Shown: positions 1-8,164 of the stretch, piece by piece | Layout: each line of letters opens with the position of its first letter | Numbering within the stretch: the first letter of the stretch is position 1 | From: JBNAGF01 sp049801055 | Lineage (GTDB): Bacteria; Pseudomonadota; Alphaproteobacteria; Rhodobacterales; Rhodobacteraceae | Reading direction: 5' to 3' | Assembly (NCBI RefSeq): GCF_049801055.1 | Contig: NZ_JBNAGF010000002.1 | Coordinates: 1 to 64,000, forward strand | Length of the DNA stretch: 64,000 bases | Notes under the pieces: generated by a model | Told to the model about the DNA's origin: nothing | Seen by the model: the letters and a program-made list of their open reading frames with translations, nothing else | Database searches by the model: none | Position numbers and translations under genes: made by a program

Positions 1-1049
1 GCTTTGTTGCACAAATCCTGTGAGGATGGGACTTCCCCTTTCCCCGGACGGATTTAGCCTACGGCTTCTGTGACGGGAATGCCAAGAGCGGTATAGCGGT
101 TGAGGACTGCGACACGGATTTGGATCTCTGCGACCTGCCGATCAAAGTCTCTCGCCATGAGACTTTGCCCCATCAGCTTCACACAGTGCATCTTGGTCTC
201 GACACGGCTTCTTCGGTGGTATCCGCTCCATTGTCGCCAAATGGCGCGGCCCAAGTATCGTGAGGCGTTAACCGCTTCGTTCCGGGCGATGGCTCCGGCG
301 CTGCTGGGTTTCCACGGCTTGGCGTTCTTACGCGGCGGAATGACAGCGTGGGCATTCCGGGCGGCAATCGCGTCATGGCATTTGCGCGTATCATAGGCCC
401 CGTCGCCGGTTACTGATCCGATGTCCTGGTCGTTGGGGATCTGGTTCAGCAACTCAGGCAACATGGGCGCGTCACCGATGTTGCTGCTGGTAACCTCGAC
501 CGCTCGAACCTCCAACGTTTCCTCGTCGATCCCTATGTGTATCTTGCGCCAAATGCGTCGTTTGGGACCGCCATGCTTGCGTGCGTTCCATTCGCCTTCA
601 CCTTCAGCTTTGATGCCTGTGCTATCAACCAGAAGGTTCAGCGGGCCGGTACTGCCACGATACGACAGGTCCACGTTCAGCGTCCTCTGGCGGCGGCACA
701 GCGTGCTGAAATCGGGAACTGCCCAGTCCAGCCCGACCAACTGCAACAAGCTTTCCACAAAGCCTGTCGTCTGTCGGAGCGGAAGGCCAAACAGCACCTT
801 GATCGTCAGGCAGGTTTGGATCGCAGCATCACTAAAGCTGTGTCGCCGACCGCGCTTGCCGCTCGGTGGCGGAACCCAGACCATATCAGGGTCAAACCAA
901 ATCGACAGCGACCCGCGCCGTCTCAACGCCTCATTGTAAGATGACCAATTCCTGGTCTTGTATTTCGTGGGGGCCCAACTGCTCATGACGCACAGCTATC
1001 ACGCTGGATTCACACAGTGAATCCCTCAACCGATTTGTGCAACAAAGCC
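1..1049 (-). mobile_element. IS5-family insertion sequence (IS903 group), left end at window edge
   Basis: The first bases, GCTTTGTTGCACAAATC (1-17), are an exact inverted copy of GATTTGTGCAACAAAGC (1032-1048). One more G/C pair would extend to base 1049 and to the unseen base before the window. GGCTTTGTTG-type ends with a single DDE transposase are typical of the IS903 group of IS5. The element is therefore essentially complete, with its left tip at or just outside the window. The target-site duplication (9 bp in this group) cannot be tested because the left flank is missing. Confidence 0.93.
54..986 (-). CDS. IS5-family DDE transposase
   Basis: This 310-residue protein is the only gene of the insertion sequence and would cut and rejoin its terminal repeats. 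The catalytic triad is visible as D121 (LLVDSTG), D195 (TGDGAYD) and E263 (RRSRVETKMHC), with the Y-(2)-R-(3)-E signature region near 256-263. The N-terminal helical region (residues 1-100) contains the usual end-binding segment. Length is normal for the IS903 group and there is no internal stop or frameshift, so the transposase looks intact. Long antisense ORFs over the same span are shadows. Confidence 0.95.
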   Translation of the reverse strand: MSSWAPTKYKTRNWSSYNEALRRRGSLSIWFDPDMVWVPPPSGKRGRRHSFSDAAIQTCLTIKVLFGLPLRQTTGFVESLLQLVGLDWAVPDFSTLCRRQRTLNVDLSYRGSTGPLNLLVDSTGIKAEGEGEWNARKHGGPKRRIWRKIHIGIDEETLEVRAVEVTSSNIGDAPMLPELLNQIPNDQDIGSVTGDGAYDTRKCHDAIAARNAHAVIPPRKNAKPWKPSSAGAIARNEAVNASRYLGRAIWRQWSGYHRRSRVETKMHCVKLMGQSLMARDFDRQVAEIQIRVAVLNRYTALGIPVTEAVG

Positions 1050-1264
1050 GTTTTGAGGATCAAAATATGGATCGCGAAACGAAACGGGGATGGATGCCTC
1101 GAAACGAGGATGGGAGCCTGCTACATCCAGACTATCCTGAATACTCGCCGATATTTGTTCTGAAGAATCCCGAATCCTGAGAATTTAGATGCGCGAACTG
1201 AGCTGCCGAACGGTGAACGCGCGACATAAGGCCGTTTAGGTCTGCGGTAACTTATTGAGGTAAC
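1050..1264. other. Intergenic stretch beside the IS, no gene seen
   Basis: About 215 bases lie between the IS right end and the DUF2927 lipoprotein stop codon. No ORF with a ribosome binding site, no RNA gene and no clear terminator hairpin was found. Because the IS may have inserted into something, the stretch could be the remnant of a disrupted intergenic region, but nothing in it is recognisable. Confidence 0.5.
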
Positions 1265-2224
1265 TCATAGCGACTGCCCCATCAGTTCCCGGGCAATGAT
1301 CCGGGTTATCGGCTTGGCTTCTTCGGCGCTCATTCCGGTCTTGAGGCGCGGATCGTAAAGCATCGCCAGCAGTTTTTCGTCATGGCTGGTCAACAGCGCG
1401 AATTCGTCGTCGTCGTTGAAGATGGACGGGCGCGCATAGGGGCTGTCATTGGGCAAACCGAGCCCTTGCGCAATCTCTTCATGCACACAGGACAACCGAA
1501 CCAGATCCGGATGTTCCGCACGGATCAGCGCCACCGCCCTCGTGTATGTTTGTGGATTCCGCGGAGAGGAAACAGCGATCACAAGGCAATAGATCGATCT
1601 GGGCAAGTCTGCGAACACGTTCAGTTCCGCCGGGCTGATCGAGGGGATCAGGGTCTTGACCCGATCCAGCAGGTAAGTCCTGTCATCCTCTCCGGCGACC
1701 AGAACATGGAAATTCGGGTTGCTGCGTCCGGTTGAGATGCTGTGTCCAGTCAGCCCGCTGAGCCGGGAGACATAGGCATCGACCGCCGCCTTGTCCGATG
1801 TTCGCTGCTCAGGAGAAACCGACGCCCCGAATTCAACGCCGACCCGAACCGGGCTGCTCCAGCGGCTGAGGGCGCCGCTCTGGCGTTGTCCGCTGGGAGA
1901 CGCGCTGAGCGCATTTCGGCTATATTCGTCGAAGAAAGCGATATTCTCGAAATTGCGCACCAGATCGTCGGCATCGTAAGGCGTGTCCGGACCGCCGCCG
2001 TCGGTTCGCAGCAAGCCACGGGTCAACAGGTCGTTCTGAACGGCGAGATAATACCGCTCCAGATCCCGGCTGGCGGCGGATCGTTCCTTTTGCACATCCG
2101 GACCCAGACCGGCGGGCCGGGCTTGCGGCGTCGGAGAACTGCTGAGCGTGGTGCCTTCGCAGCCCGACAAAACCGCAGCCGCCAAAAGGAGCGGCAGTGT
2201 GGATTTCCAACCCGGCAGGCGCAC
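1265..2224 (-). CDS. DUF2927 family lipoprotein
   Basis: The 319-residue product starts with a lipoprotein signal (LLLAAAVLSGC, lipid-anchored Cys at residue 22), so it should sit in the cell envelope. The C-terminal half matches my memory of DUF2927: an HEEIAQGLGLPND segment followed by a SIFNDDDEFALLTSHD block and a short LYDPRL segment. HEE with downstream acidic residues suggests a metal site, which is inference only. The start is GTG and lies five bases after the TelA-family stop codon, so translation is probably coupled. It is the last gene of the 29-residue protein/XpaC/TelA/DUF2927 operon. Function is unknown. Confidence 0.8.
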   Translation of the reverse strand: MRLPGWKSTLPLLLAAAVLSGCEGTTLSSSPTPQARPAGLGPDVQKERSAASRDLERYYLAVQNDLLTRGLLRTDGGGPDTPYDADDLVRNFENIAFFDEYSRNALSASPSGQRQSGALSRWSSPVRVGVEFGASVSPEQRTSDKAAVDAYVSRLSGLTGHSISTGRSNPNFHVLVAGEDDRTYLLDRVKTLIPSISPAELNVFADLPRSIYCLVIAVSSPRNPQTYTRAVALIRAEHPDLVRLSCVHEEIAQGLGLPNDSPYARPSIFNDDDEFALLTSHDEKLLAMLYDPRLKTGMSAEEAKPITRIIARELMGQSL

Positions 2225-2229
2225 CCGGC

Positions 2230-3420
2230 TCAGTCCGGAACCGAAGTACTTGCGGTGTCGCCGAGACCATCCTTGCGCGCTTTGGCTGAGGCCAACGTGT
2301 CGCGCAGGTCCGCTTCCATTTTCTTGAGGTCTTCTTCGGCAGCCGCGCGCTTGGCCTTGCCTTCGTCAGCGATTTTCAAGCTGTCCTGAATGGTGCCGAT
2401 CAGCTCGGCATTTGCCTGTTTCACGGCCTCGATATCGAAGACCCCGCGCTCCATTTCTTCGCGGATCATCTTGTTGGACTGGCGGAGATTCGTGGCATTG
2501 GCCGTCAGCAGTTCGTTGGTCAGATCATTGGCGTCACGCACAGCCGCTGCAGCTTCTGCGCTGCGCTGGATGGTGACGGACTGTGCCAGCTGGGTTTCCC
2601 AGAGCGGAACCGTATTGACCAGAGTCGAATTGATCTTGGTCACCAGAGACTTGTCATTTTCCTGCACCAGCCTGATGGATGGCAGTGACTGCATGGTGAC
2701 CTGACGGGTGAGCTTCAGATCATGCACACGACGTTCGAGGTCATCACGCGCGGCGCGCAGATCACGCAACTCCTGCGCCTTCATCACCTGTTCGCCTTCG
2801 GGCGCGGCCTGAACTTCGGCCTCCTTTTCAGGGATATTGTGGCTGTCCAGTTCGGTCAGCTTTTCCTCGCCAGCGGCGATGTAGAGCGCGAGTTCGTCGT
2901 AGAAATTCAAAGTTTTGCCATAGAGAAGATCCAGCGACTTGATGTCTTTTAGCAGCTTGTGTTCATGCCCCAGAAGATCGTCTGTGATCCTGTCAATCTG
3001 GCCTTGCACCTCTTCGTAGCGAGCAGTGAACTGGGCAAAGGGGGCGGCCTTGCCCAACAGTTTCTCCCACCAGCTGCGTTCGCGCCGAACGTCCAGTTCG
3101 CTGACCGTGAAGCCCCGTATCGTCGTGACGATATTGCGAAGGGAATCTCCCGCGGGTCCGACGTCCTTGTTGCGGACATCCGAGAGCATGGCCTGACTGA
3201 TTTCCTGCAACTCGGCCTGCGCACCGGATCCAAAGGCCACGATCGAGTTGGTGTCGCTCATGTCGATCTCGCCCATGCGTTTGCGGATCTCGGAACTGAT
3301 CTCGGCGTCGGCCTCCTCCAGCGGGATGACGTCCGCTACGGGTTCGGGCAGGATTACCGCGTTCAGCTCTTCGACTTGTGCAAGGGTTTCCTGGGCTTGC
3401 TGGCGGGTCGTATCAGTCAT
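2230..3420 (-). CDS. TelA-family (toxic anion resistance) protein
   Basis: This 396-residue soluble, strongly helical protein belongs to the TelA/KlaA family (PF05816), named for plasmid tellurite resistance but widespread on chromosomes. Typical features are an acidic N-terminus, the SWWEKLLGK segment near residue 120 and long coiled-coil helices (130-390). An NDK/TKINSTLVNTVPLWE stretch near residue 255 is diagnostic of the family. It follows the XpaC-family gene by 30 bases and precedes the DUF2927 lipoprotein by 5 bases. XpaC and TelA proteins commonly occur together and are thought to act at the envelope. Actual tellurite resistance cannot be inferred from sequence. Confidence 0.92.
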   Translation of the reverse strand: MTDTTRQQAQETLAQVEELNAVILPEPVADVIPLEEADAEISSEIRKRMGEIDMSDTNSIVAFGSGAQAELQEISQAMLSDVRNKDVGPAGDSLRNIVTTIRGFTVSELDVRRERSWWEKLLGKAAPFAQFTARYEEVQGQIDRITDDLLGHEHKLLKDIKSLDLLYGKTLNFYDELALYIAAGEEKLTELDSHNIPEKEAEVQAAPEGEQVMKAQELRDLRAARDDLERRVHDLKLTRQVTMQSLPSIRLVQENDKSLVTKINSTLVNTVPLWETQLAQSVTIQRSAEAAAAVRDANDLTNELLTANATNLRQSNKMIREEMERGVFDIEAVKQANAELIGTIQDSLKIADEGKAKRAAAEEDLKKMEADLRDTLASAKARKDGLGDTASTSVPD

Positions 3421-3450
3421 GAATGTGGTTCCTTCTGAAATGAGGGTCGG

Positions 3451-4371
3451 TCAGTCCAACCGAACACCTTCGCGCTGCAGGCGATCTCGCAGCACGTCGA
3501 TCTCGATGGACAGGTCGCTGCGGTCGTCTAGCAGCATCTTACGGGTCCGCGCCGCAAAATTCTGCTCGAGATCGTCAAGCAGCGCGGAATAGTCGGCCAG
3601 AGCCTGAGGATCGCGGCTACGGCTGTAGATTTCGGCGAATTTAACCGTCGCGTCGCGCGCACCCTGCAGATAGACGGTCAGATACTTGCGGGCGCTAGTC
3701 AGGTCACGGGGGTCGTCCTCGACGGTGCGAAACAGGTCGCGGGCCGTGGCCTCGAATTGTTCGACACGGGCTTCGATCCGCCGGTCACCAGCGCGCTTGA
3801 TCGCGGTGGTCATATCCGACAGATAAGTTTCGCCTTCGTTCACCGCCCGTGCAACGCGGGTGTGTTGGAAACTGTCAGTTCCGTCCATGCCTTTGTCTTT
3901 CATCGGGTCGACCCCGAAGGCAACAAGGTGCAGCGTGGTGGCGACCATGCCATACAGGGCAGGGGCAAGCACCCCCGGGTTCAGTCCATCAGCCATGTCG
4001 CCGCGATAGACAGCCAGTGCCACGCCCAGTCCCGACAGTGCGGCGGCAAAGCTTTTGCGTGGTATGGCCGGGCGTTTGGAAACTCGACGAACGTTGTAGG
4101 CGGCTTCGGCCCTCAACCCCTCGCGCAGGAGCCATGCTGCGAGAAGCAGGATACCCGCCGCGGCAAGTCCCGTTGCCATGCCGATCGCGCCATCATTGAG
4201 TGACATGAACACCAGCGGGATAGGCGGAACAAAAAGTGCGTTTGAACGCGCTCCGGCTGGATCCACGTGTCGGCCCTTGAATGCATTTCCCCGCTGGGCG
4301 GTATCGGCCTCTTGGTCCTGCGCGTTATCGGACTCGCCGGGACTGTATTTTCCACCGTAACGCTGGGCCAT
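3451..4371 (-). CDS. XpaC-family (5-bromo-4-chloroindolyl phosphate hydrolysis) membrane protein
   Basis: The product has 306 residues from the ATG at 4371; an upstream in-frame extension exists but would overlap the small ORF at 4374-4463. Two N-terminal membrane segments lie near residues 55-80 and 105-150. The C-terminal half is helical (ARVAR...YLSDMTTAIKRAG... through DVLRDRLQREGV). This arrangement matches XpaC (PF10112), which is usually encoded next to TelA, as here. The enzymatic name comes from an old phenotype, and a hydrolase active site is not visible. A regulatory or scaffolding envelope role with TelA is more likely, by inference from context. Confidence 0.82.
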   Translation of the reverse strand: MAQRYGGKYSPGESDNAQDQEADTAQRGNAFKGRHVDPAGARSNALFVPPIPLVFMSLNDGAIGMATGLAAAGILLLAAWLLREGLRAEAAYNVRRVSKRPAIPRKSFAAALSGLGVALAVYRGDMADGLNPGVLAPALYGMVATTLHLVAFGVDPMKDKGMDGTDSFQHTRVARAVNEGETYLSDMTTAIKRAGDRRIEARVEQFEATARDLFRTVEDDPRDLTSARKYLTVYLQGARDATVKFAEIYSRSRDPQALADYSALLDDLEQNFAARTRKMLLDDRSDLSIEIDVLRDRLQREGVRLD

Positions 4372-4373
4372 GA

Positions 4374-4463
4374 CTACAGCCCTCCAAGCCAACCGGTGCA
4401 AGCTCCGAAGAGCACCACCAGCAGGGCCGCGTAGGCCAGTTTCTGCAATCCGGTCTGAGACAT
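4374..4463 (-). CDS. 29-residue hydrophobic small protein at the head of the TelA/XpaC operon
   Basis: The ATG at 4463 is preceded by a purine-rich GGGGGG ribosome site with about five bases of spacing. The ORF runs 29 codons to a TAG at 4376-4374, only two bases before the XpaC-family ATG. The peptide begins MSQTGLQKLAYAALLVVLF and continues GACTGWLGGL: a single membrane segment with a Cys at residue 22. The LFGAC stretch is lipobox-like but lacks the canonical -3 residue, so lipidation is uncertain. Tight spacing suggests co-translation with the XpaC gene. I do not recognise a family. Confidence 0.6.
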   Translation of the reverse strand: MSQTGLQKLAYAALLVVLFGACTGWLGGL

Positions 4464-4545
4464 GACGCCCCCCGTTTGACCCATCTATCAGAAAATTTAG
4501 GCGATAGAACGCGGGGTTGCTAGGGGGAAGAGCCCTGCAAACAGG

Positions 4546-5481
4546 TCAGTTTCCCGGTTTTCCACGCGGTTTCGGGCCTCGCGCCGGCTTCTGTCCGGTT
4601 CCGCCCTTGGTTGTCGGTTTCCGGTTGCGCGCGTGTTCGCGAGACGGGGATGTCTTTTTGCGGGGATCGGAACCCGGTTTGGAGCCGGCCTTTCCACGAT
4701 TCCTTTGGGGAGTTGGACGATGTTCAGGCTCGGCGCCTGTCATGTCGTCGCGCGTTAAACCCAACTGGTCCCGGACAAGCTTTGCCCGCAGCTCCTCGAT
4801 CTCTCCGGACTTTAGCTGACCCAACTGAAAAGGTCCGTAGGACACGCGGATCAATCGGTTCACGGCAAAACCGATATCTTCCATGGCGCGGCGGATCTCA
4901 CGATTCTTTCCTTCGCGAAGGCCGACGGTCAGCCAAGCGTTCGCGCCTTGCTGCCGGTCCAGCGTGACTGTCATCGGCTGAAAGGCTTCCGCACCGATCA
5001 CCAGACCTTTGCGCAGGGGGTCAAACGCACTGTCGTCGGGCCGCCCATTGATGCGGACCCGGTAGCGGCGCAGCCAGCCGGTTGATGGCAATTCCAGCTT
5101 GCGCTTGATCCCGCCGTCATTGGTCAGGATCAGAAGACCTTCGGAGTTGAGATCCAGTCGGCCAACGCTCATGACCCGCGGCATGTCTTCGGGCAGGGCG
5201 TCAAAGATCGTTTTGCGACCCTGTTCGTCCTTGTGTGTCGTCACCAGCCCCGGAGGTTTGTGATACAGCCACATGCGCGGTGGTTCCGGTGGATCCACAA
5301 GTTTGCCGTCGACGGCGATCCGGTCCTGTTCTGTGACATTCAGGGCCGGGCTGTCGATCGCCCGTCCGTTCACGGTGACGCGACCCGCTTCGATCATGCG
5401 TTCTGCCTCGCGGCGCGAGGCGATCCCGGCGCGGGCCAGAACCTTGGCGATCCGGTCGCCGGGAGGGGTAGGTTTGCTCAT
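4546..5481 (-). CDS. rluB: RsuA/RluB-family rRNA pseudouridine synthase
   Basis: The enzyme isomerises a uridine in rRNA to pseudouridine; RluB acts on 23S rRNA. An N-terminal S4 RNA-binding domain (residues 8-55, RIAKVLARAGIASRREAERM) precedes the catalytic domain. The invariant aspartate is D110 in GRLDLNSEGLL, and the RsuA/RluB-type REGKNREIRRAME motif is near residue 189. After residue 240 there is a low-complexity basic tail (RNRGKAGSKPGSDPRKK and similar). Such tails are common in alphaproteobacterial RluB and probably bind RNA. The gene faces away from tadA with about 60 bases between them, which must hold both promoters. Confidence 0.93.
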   Translation of the reverse strand: MSKPTPPGDRIAKVLARAGIASRREAERMIEAGRVTVNGRAIDSPALNVTEQDRIAVDGKLVDPPEPPRMWLYHKPPGLVTTHKDEQGRKTIFDALPEDMPRVMSVGRLDLNSEGLLILTNDGGIKRKLELPSTGWLRRYRVRINGRPDDSAFDPLRKGLVIGAEAFQPMTVTLDRQQGANAWLTVGLREGKNREIRRAMEDIGFAVNRLIRVSYGPFQLGQLKSGEIEELRAKLVRDQLGLTRDDMTGAEPEHRPTPQRNRGKAGSKPGSDPRKKTSPSREHARNRKPTTKGGTGQKPARGPKPRGKPGN

Positions 5482-5543
5482 GCATCGCCTTTACCGCATC
5501 GCCCACGGTTGCGAAAGGCGCAGTTGTGGGGCAGTCAGGGACG

Positions 5544-5993
5544 ATGGTGTTTCGATCTCATATGGATGCTGCGCTCGCCGAAGCGCGCGAGGCTGCAAGC
5601 CGGGGCGAAGTGCCGGTTGGCGCAGTGATCGTATCCCCAAGCGGTGAAGTGGTCGCGTCGGCGGGCAACAGAACCCGAGAACTCAAAGACCCAACCGCAC
5701 ATGCCGAGATCCTCGCGTTGCGGTCTGCCTGTGCCGCCGCAGCTTCGGAACGCTTGCCTGATCACGATCTCTACGTAACGCTGGAGCCCTGCGCCATGTG
5801 TGCCACTGCTCTGGCTGCGGCACGCATCCGGCGGATCTACTATGGGGCAGCTGACCCCAAATCCGGAGGGGTGGCGCACGGGGCGCGGATCTTTACACAT
5901 CCGCAAGCTCATCATGTTCCGGAGGTATACGATGGCATCGCGGCTCAAGAAGCTTCTAAGCTGCTAAGGGACTTTTTCGCTGAGCGCAGGTGA
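5544..5993 (+). CDS. tadA: tRNA adenosine(34) deaminase
   Basis: TadA converts the wobble adenosine of tRNA-Arg(ACG) to inosine. The 149-residue product has the zinc deaminase signature: H53 and E55 in TAHAEI, and C83/C86 in PCAMC. Its length is typical for TadA. The ATG at 5544 with AGGGA just upstream is preferred over a GTG at 5526 that would add six residues. The sequence is intact and the gene stands alone between rluB on the other strand and a non-coding stretch. Confidence 0.93.
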   Translation: MVFRSHMDAALAEAREAASRGEVPVGAVIVSPSGEVVASAGNRTRELKDPTAHAEILALRSACAAAASERLPDHDLYVTLEPCAMCATALAAARIRRIYYGAADPKSGGVAHGARIFTHPQAHHVPEVYDGIAAQEASKLLRDFFAERR

Positions 5994-6367
5994 TACCGAT
6001 GGTTGCTGTCCAGCCGGCTGAATAACAAGCCCGCGCGGCGCTTTCGCACGCGGTTCCCCTCCGAGCACAGGCTCATCGTGCTCTGGCCCGGTTGGGCCTT
6101 TTGACGGCACGTAGCGAATTTACGAGGACAGTCGTGCAGCATGACACCGATCACCTGGGCCGTCTGTGCGGCGCCGCTGCGTATCTGGATCACGGCCCGA
6201 GGCACATAGAAACTCCCCCGATCATACCCTGTGGCCATGCCATGTCGGATGGATTGGCCACGATCAAGGGGTGAATTTCCCAATCGGACATCGCGGCCCG
6301 GTTCGGGCGATGCGATCGTCAAATTCGATCTGGTTAAAGGCTCTTGCAGACTTGGATTGACCTGTTT
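5994..6367. other. 374-base gap without a convincing gene
   Basis: This stretch lies between the tadA stop and the end of the decayed cyclase gene. A minus-strand ORF (5945-6322) overlaps tadA, has no ribosome site and no family resemblance, so I do not call it. Plus-strand frames are interrupted by stops. The absence of coding signal next to a pseudogene suggests degraded sequence. No terminator or RNA gene was recognised. Confidence 0.5.
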
Positions 6368-7205
6368 TCAATCCTTTGCGGCCAGCTGGTGAATCAGATG
6401 TTCACCTTCGAACCCGCGCAATTTCAGGGCAGTTTTATTGACAAATCGAATCCCCGGCGCGTTGCCAACCAATCGCTGGGCCGTCGGATTGGGCATTGTC
6501 CGCGTCGATTGCCAGCGCGGCCTGCAGCGCGCTGATGGGCGAGGCGAAGCTCGACATCGTGCCGTCGCCGAGCGATTTAACGAATTGTCCGCCGGCCCTT
6601 TCGATGATTGTCCGCAGCGCCAAAAAATGCCGGGCGATTTCAGACGACCACAGGCGATCTCCCATCACCGAAGCGATACGCGATGAGTTCACAATGTCGG
6701 TGAACATGACCGAGGCGAAGCCCTCTCGTTGATCGAGCGCGAAACCCTGTTTTGCCGCGGTGACAAGATCGGCGATTGCGTTCTGATCAGTTCCCGTCAT
6801 TTCCATGTTCGGGATCGGGACCGAGCCGTGCCGATGGACAATCTTCCAAGCTCCGTCTTCAAGCGTGAAGATAAGCGTAGTTCGGACGTTGAACAGCCGG
6901 TCGGGCTGATTGGCAAAGATCAGGGCATGGTTGAAGCAGGCCCAGCCAGTTCCGTTGTTTTCATAGGCTTCGGCAAAGGTTTCTTCGTGTCGGAGAATGG
7001 GTGGGATGACGCCAAAAAACTCTCCCACGCCCTCGCGCACGGCGCGGCCGGTCCAAAGCTCGTCGTCGGCGGTGCCAACGAATTGCATGTGGTCACTCTT
7101 GGTCATCAGATTGCGAAGCTCTTTGTCCCTCCGGTTCGGGATGGCGTCGATCCAGCGGCGCCCCACGGCCAGCAGCTCTGCTGACGGACGGATCAATCCC
7201 GCCAC
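6368..7205 (-). pseudogene. Decayed NTF2-like/class III nucleotide cyclase (internal out-of-frame deletion)
   Basis: The reading frame starts with GTG at 7205, overlapping the upstream paralogue by 13 bases. It follows that paralogue through its NTF2-like domain and cyclase first half (FTDIVNSS, KSLGDGTMSSF). Near 6480-6490 the homology stops, and this frame ends at 6435. In another frame, QRLVGN...LRGFEGEHLIHQL (to the TGA at 6368) matches the last ~35 residues of the paralogue. Roughly 50 codons are missing, including the GIHTGDV and VNKAARV motifs with the transition-state Asn and Arg. Cyclase activity should be lost; the N-terminal part could still be made. Confidence 0.88.
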
Positions 7206-8161
7206 TCCAGCCGATAAATCAGGTGTTCTCCATCCAGTCCCTTGAGAGGCACCATCGCCGGATCCACGAAGATTAAATCCTTTTGGCTGCCGACCATGAC
7301 CCGGGTGGCTTCGGACACGCGTATGTCATCCGGCGCGGCGGCAGCTGCGACACGTGCGGCCTTGTTGACAACGGTGCCGAGAAAATCATCGTCGGTTTGC
7401 ACAACATCACCTGTGTGGATACCGACCCTCAGCCGCAATCGTGGCTCATTCGGGTTTCGGTCATTGTCGCGCTGAATGGCAATCGCTGCCTGCAAGGCTG
7501 CCCCGGCGGACGGGAATGCCGACAAGGTGCCATCGCCTAGGGATTTCACCAGATTGCCGCCCGCTGCATCGATCAGTTCGCCAAGACGTGTCACGTGCGG
7601 GGTGACGATCTTGCTCCATGTGGCGTCACCCAGCGTCTCGGCCAAGGCGGAACTGTCTGCAATGTCGGTAAACATGACCGATGCGATACCGGTTTGGCCA
7701 AGATCGATCTGTTCGCCCGCCGTATCCAGCAGCGCCTGTAGCGCGGTGTGTTCAATGCCCAACATCTCGATGTTTTTCGTGGCCCAAGAGTTGTGGGCAT
7801 GCAGGATTTTCCAGATGCCTTGCTCAAGCCCAAAGATCAGGGTTATCCGGGCCAGATTGTTCGAGTCGTTTTCCGAGAACCGTATTCTGCCAACCCAAAG
7901 TGCCCATCCGGTTTCACCACAGTCAAAGGCGTCGAGACGTTCTTCGTCCAGTGTCCCGAGCGGGATTTCGTCGATATGCGCGGCGAAAGAGCCACGCAGC
8001 AATTCACCCTCCCAGATCTCGTCCGGCGCCGAGCCGCAGAACAGCAGCGGGTCTGATGCGGATAACAGGTTACGCATCGTTTCCCCACCCTTGGACACAA
8101 GAGCGTTCATCCAGCGTCGTGTGATTGCCGCCAGTTCCGGTGATGGCTGGAAGCTGGGCAT
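7193..8161 (-). CDS. Class III adenylate/guanylate cyclase with N-terminal NTF2-like domain
   Basis: The 322-residue soluble protein joins an NTF2/SnoaL-like pocket domain (about 1-140) to a class III cyclase catalytic domain (about 155-290). Metal-binding aspartates are D166 (MFTDIADSS) and D210 (KSLGDGTLSAF). The transition-state pair is N266/R270 in VVNKAARV, preceded by GIHTGDVV. The catalytic domain looks complete, so it should make cAMP or cGMP; the substrate cannot be decided here. The N-terminal pocket may sense a small ligand (inference). It is followed at once by a broken paralogue, and follows the UPF0173 gene by three bases, so the three may form one operon. Confidence 0.88.
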   Translation of the reverse strand: MPSFQPSPELAAITRRWMNALVSKGGETMRNLLSASDPLLFCGSAPDEIWEGELLRGSFAAHIDEIPLGTLDEERLDAFDCGETGWALWVGRIRFSENDSNNLARITLIFGLEQGIWKILHAHNSWATKNIEMLGIEHTALQALLDTAGEQIDLGQTGIASVMFTDIADSSALAETLGDATWSKIVTPHVTRLGELIDAAGGNLVKSLGDGTLSAFPSAGAALQAAIAIQRDNDRNPNEPRLRLRVGIHTGDVVQTDDDFLGTVVNKAARVAAAAAPDDIRVSEATRVMVGSQKDLIFVDPAMVPLKGLDGEHLIYRLEWRD

Positions 8162-8164
8162 CTT

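Noticed and set aside
100..944. Several plus-strand ORFs of 98-172 codons inside the insertion sequence
   Set aside because: They are antisense to an intact transposase with all catalytic residues and have no ribosome sites.
5945..6322. 125-codon minus-strand ORF next to tadA
   Set aside because: It overlaps the end of tadA, lacks a ribosome site and shows no family-like motif; the region looks degraded.
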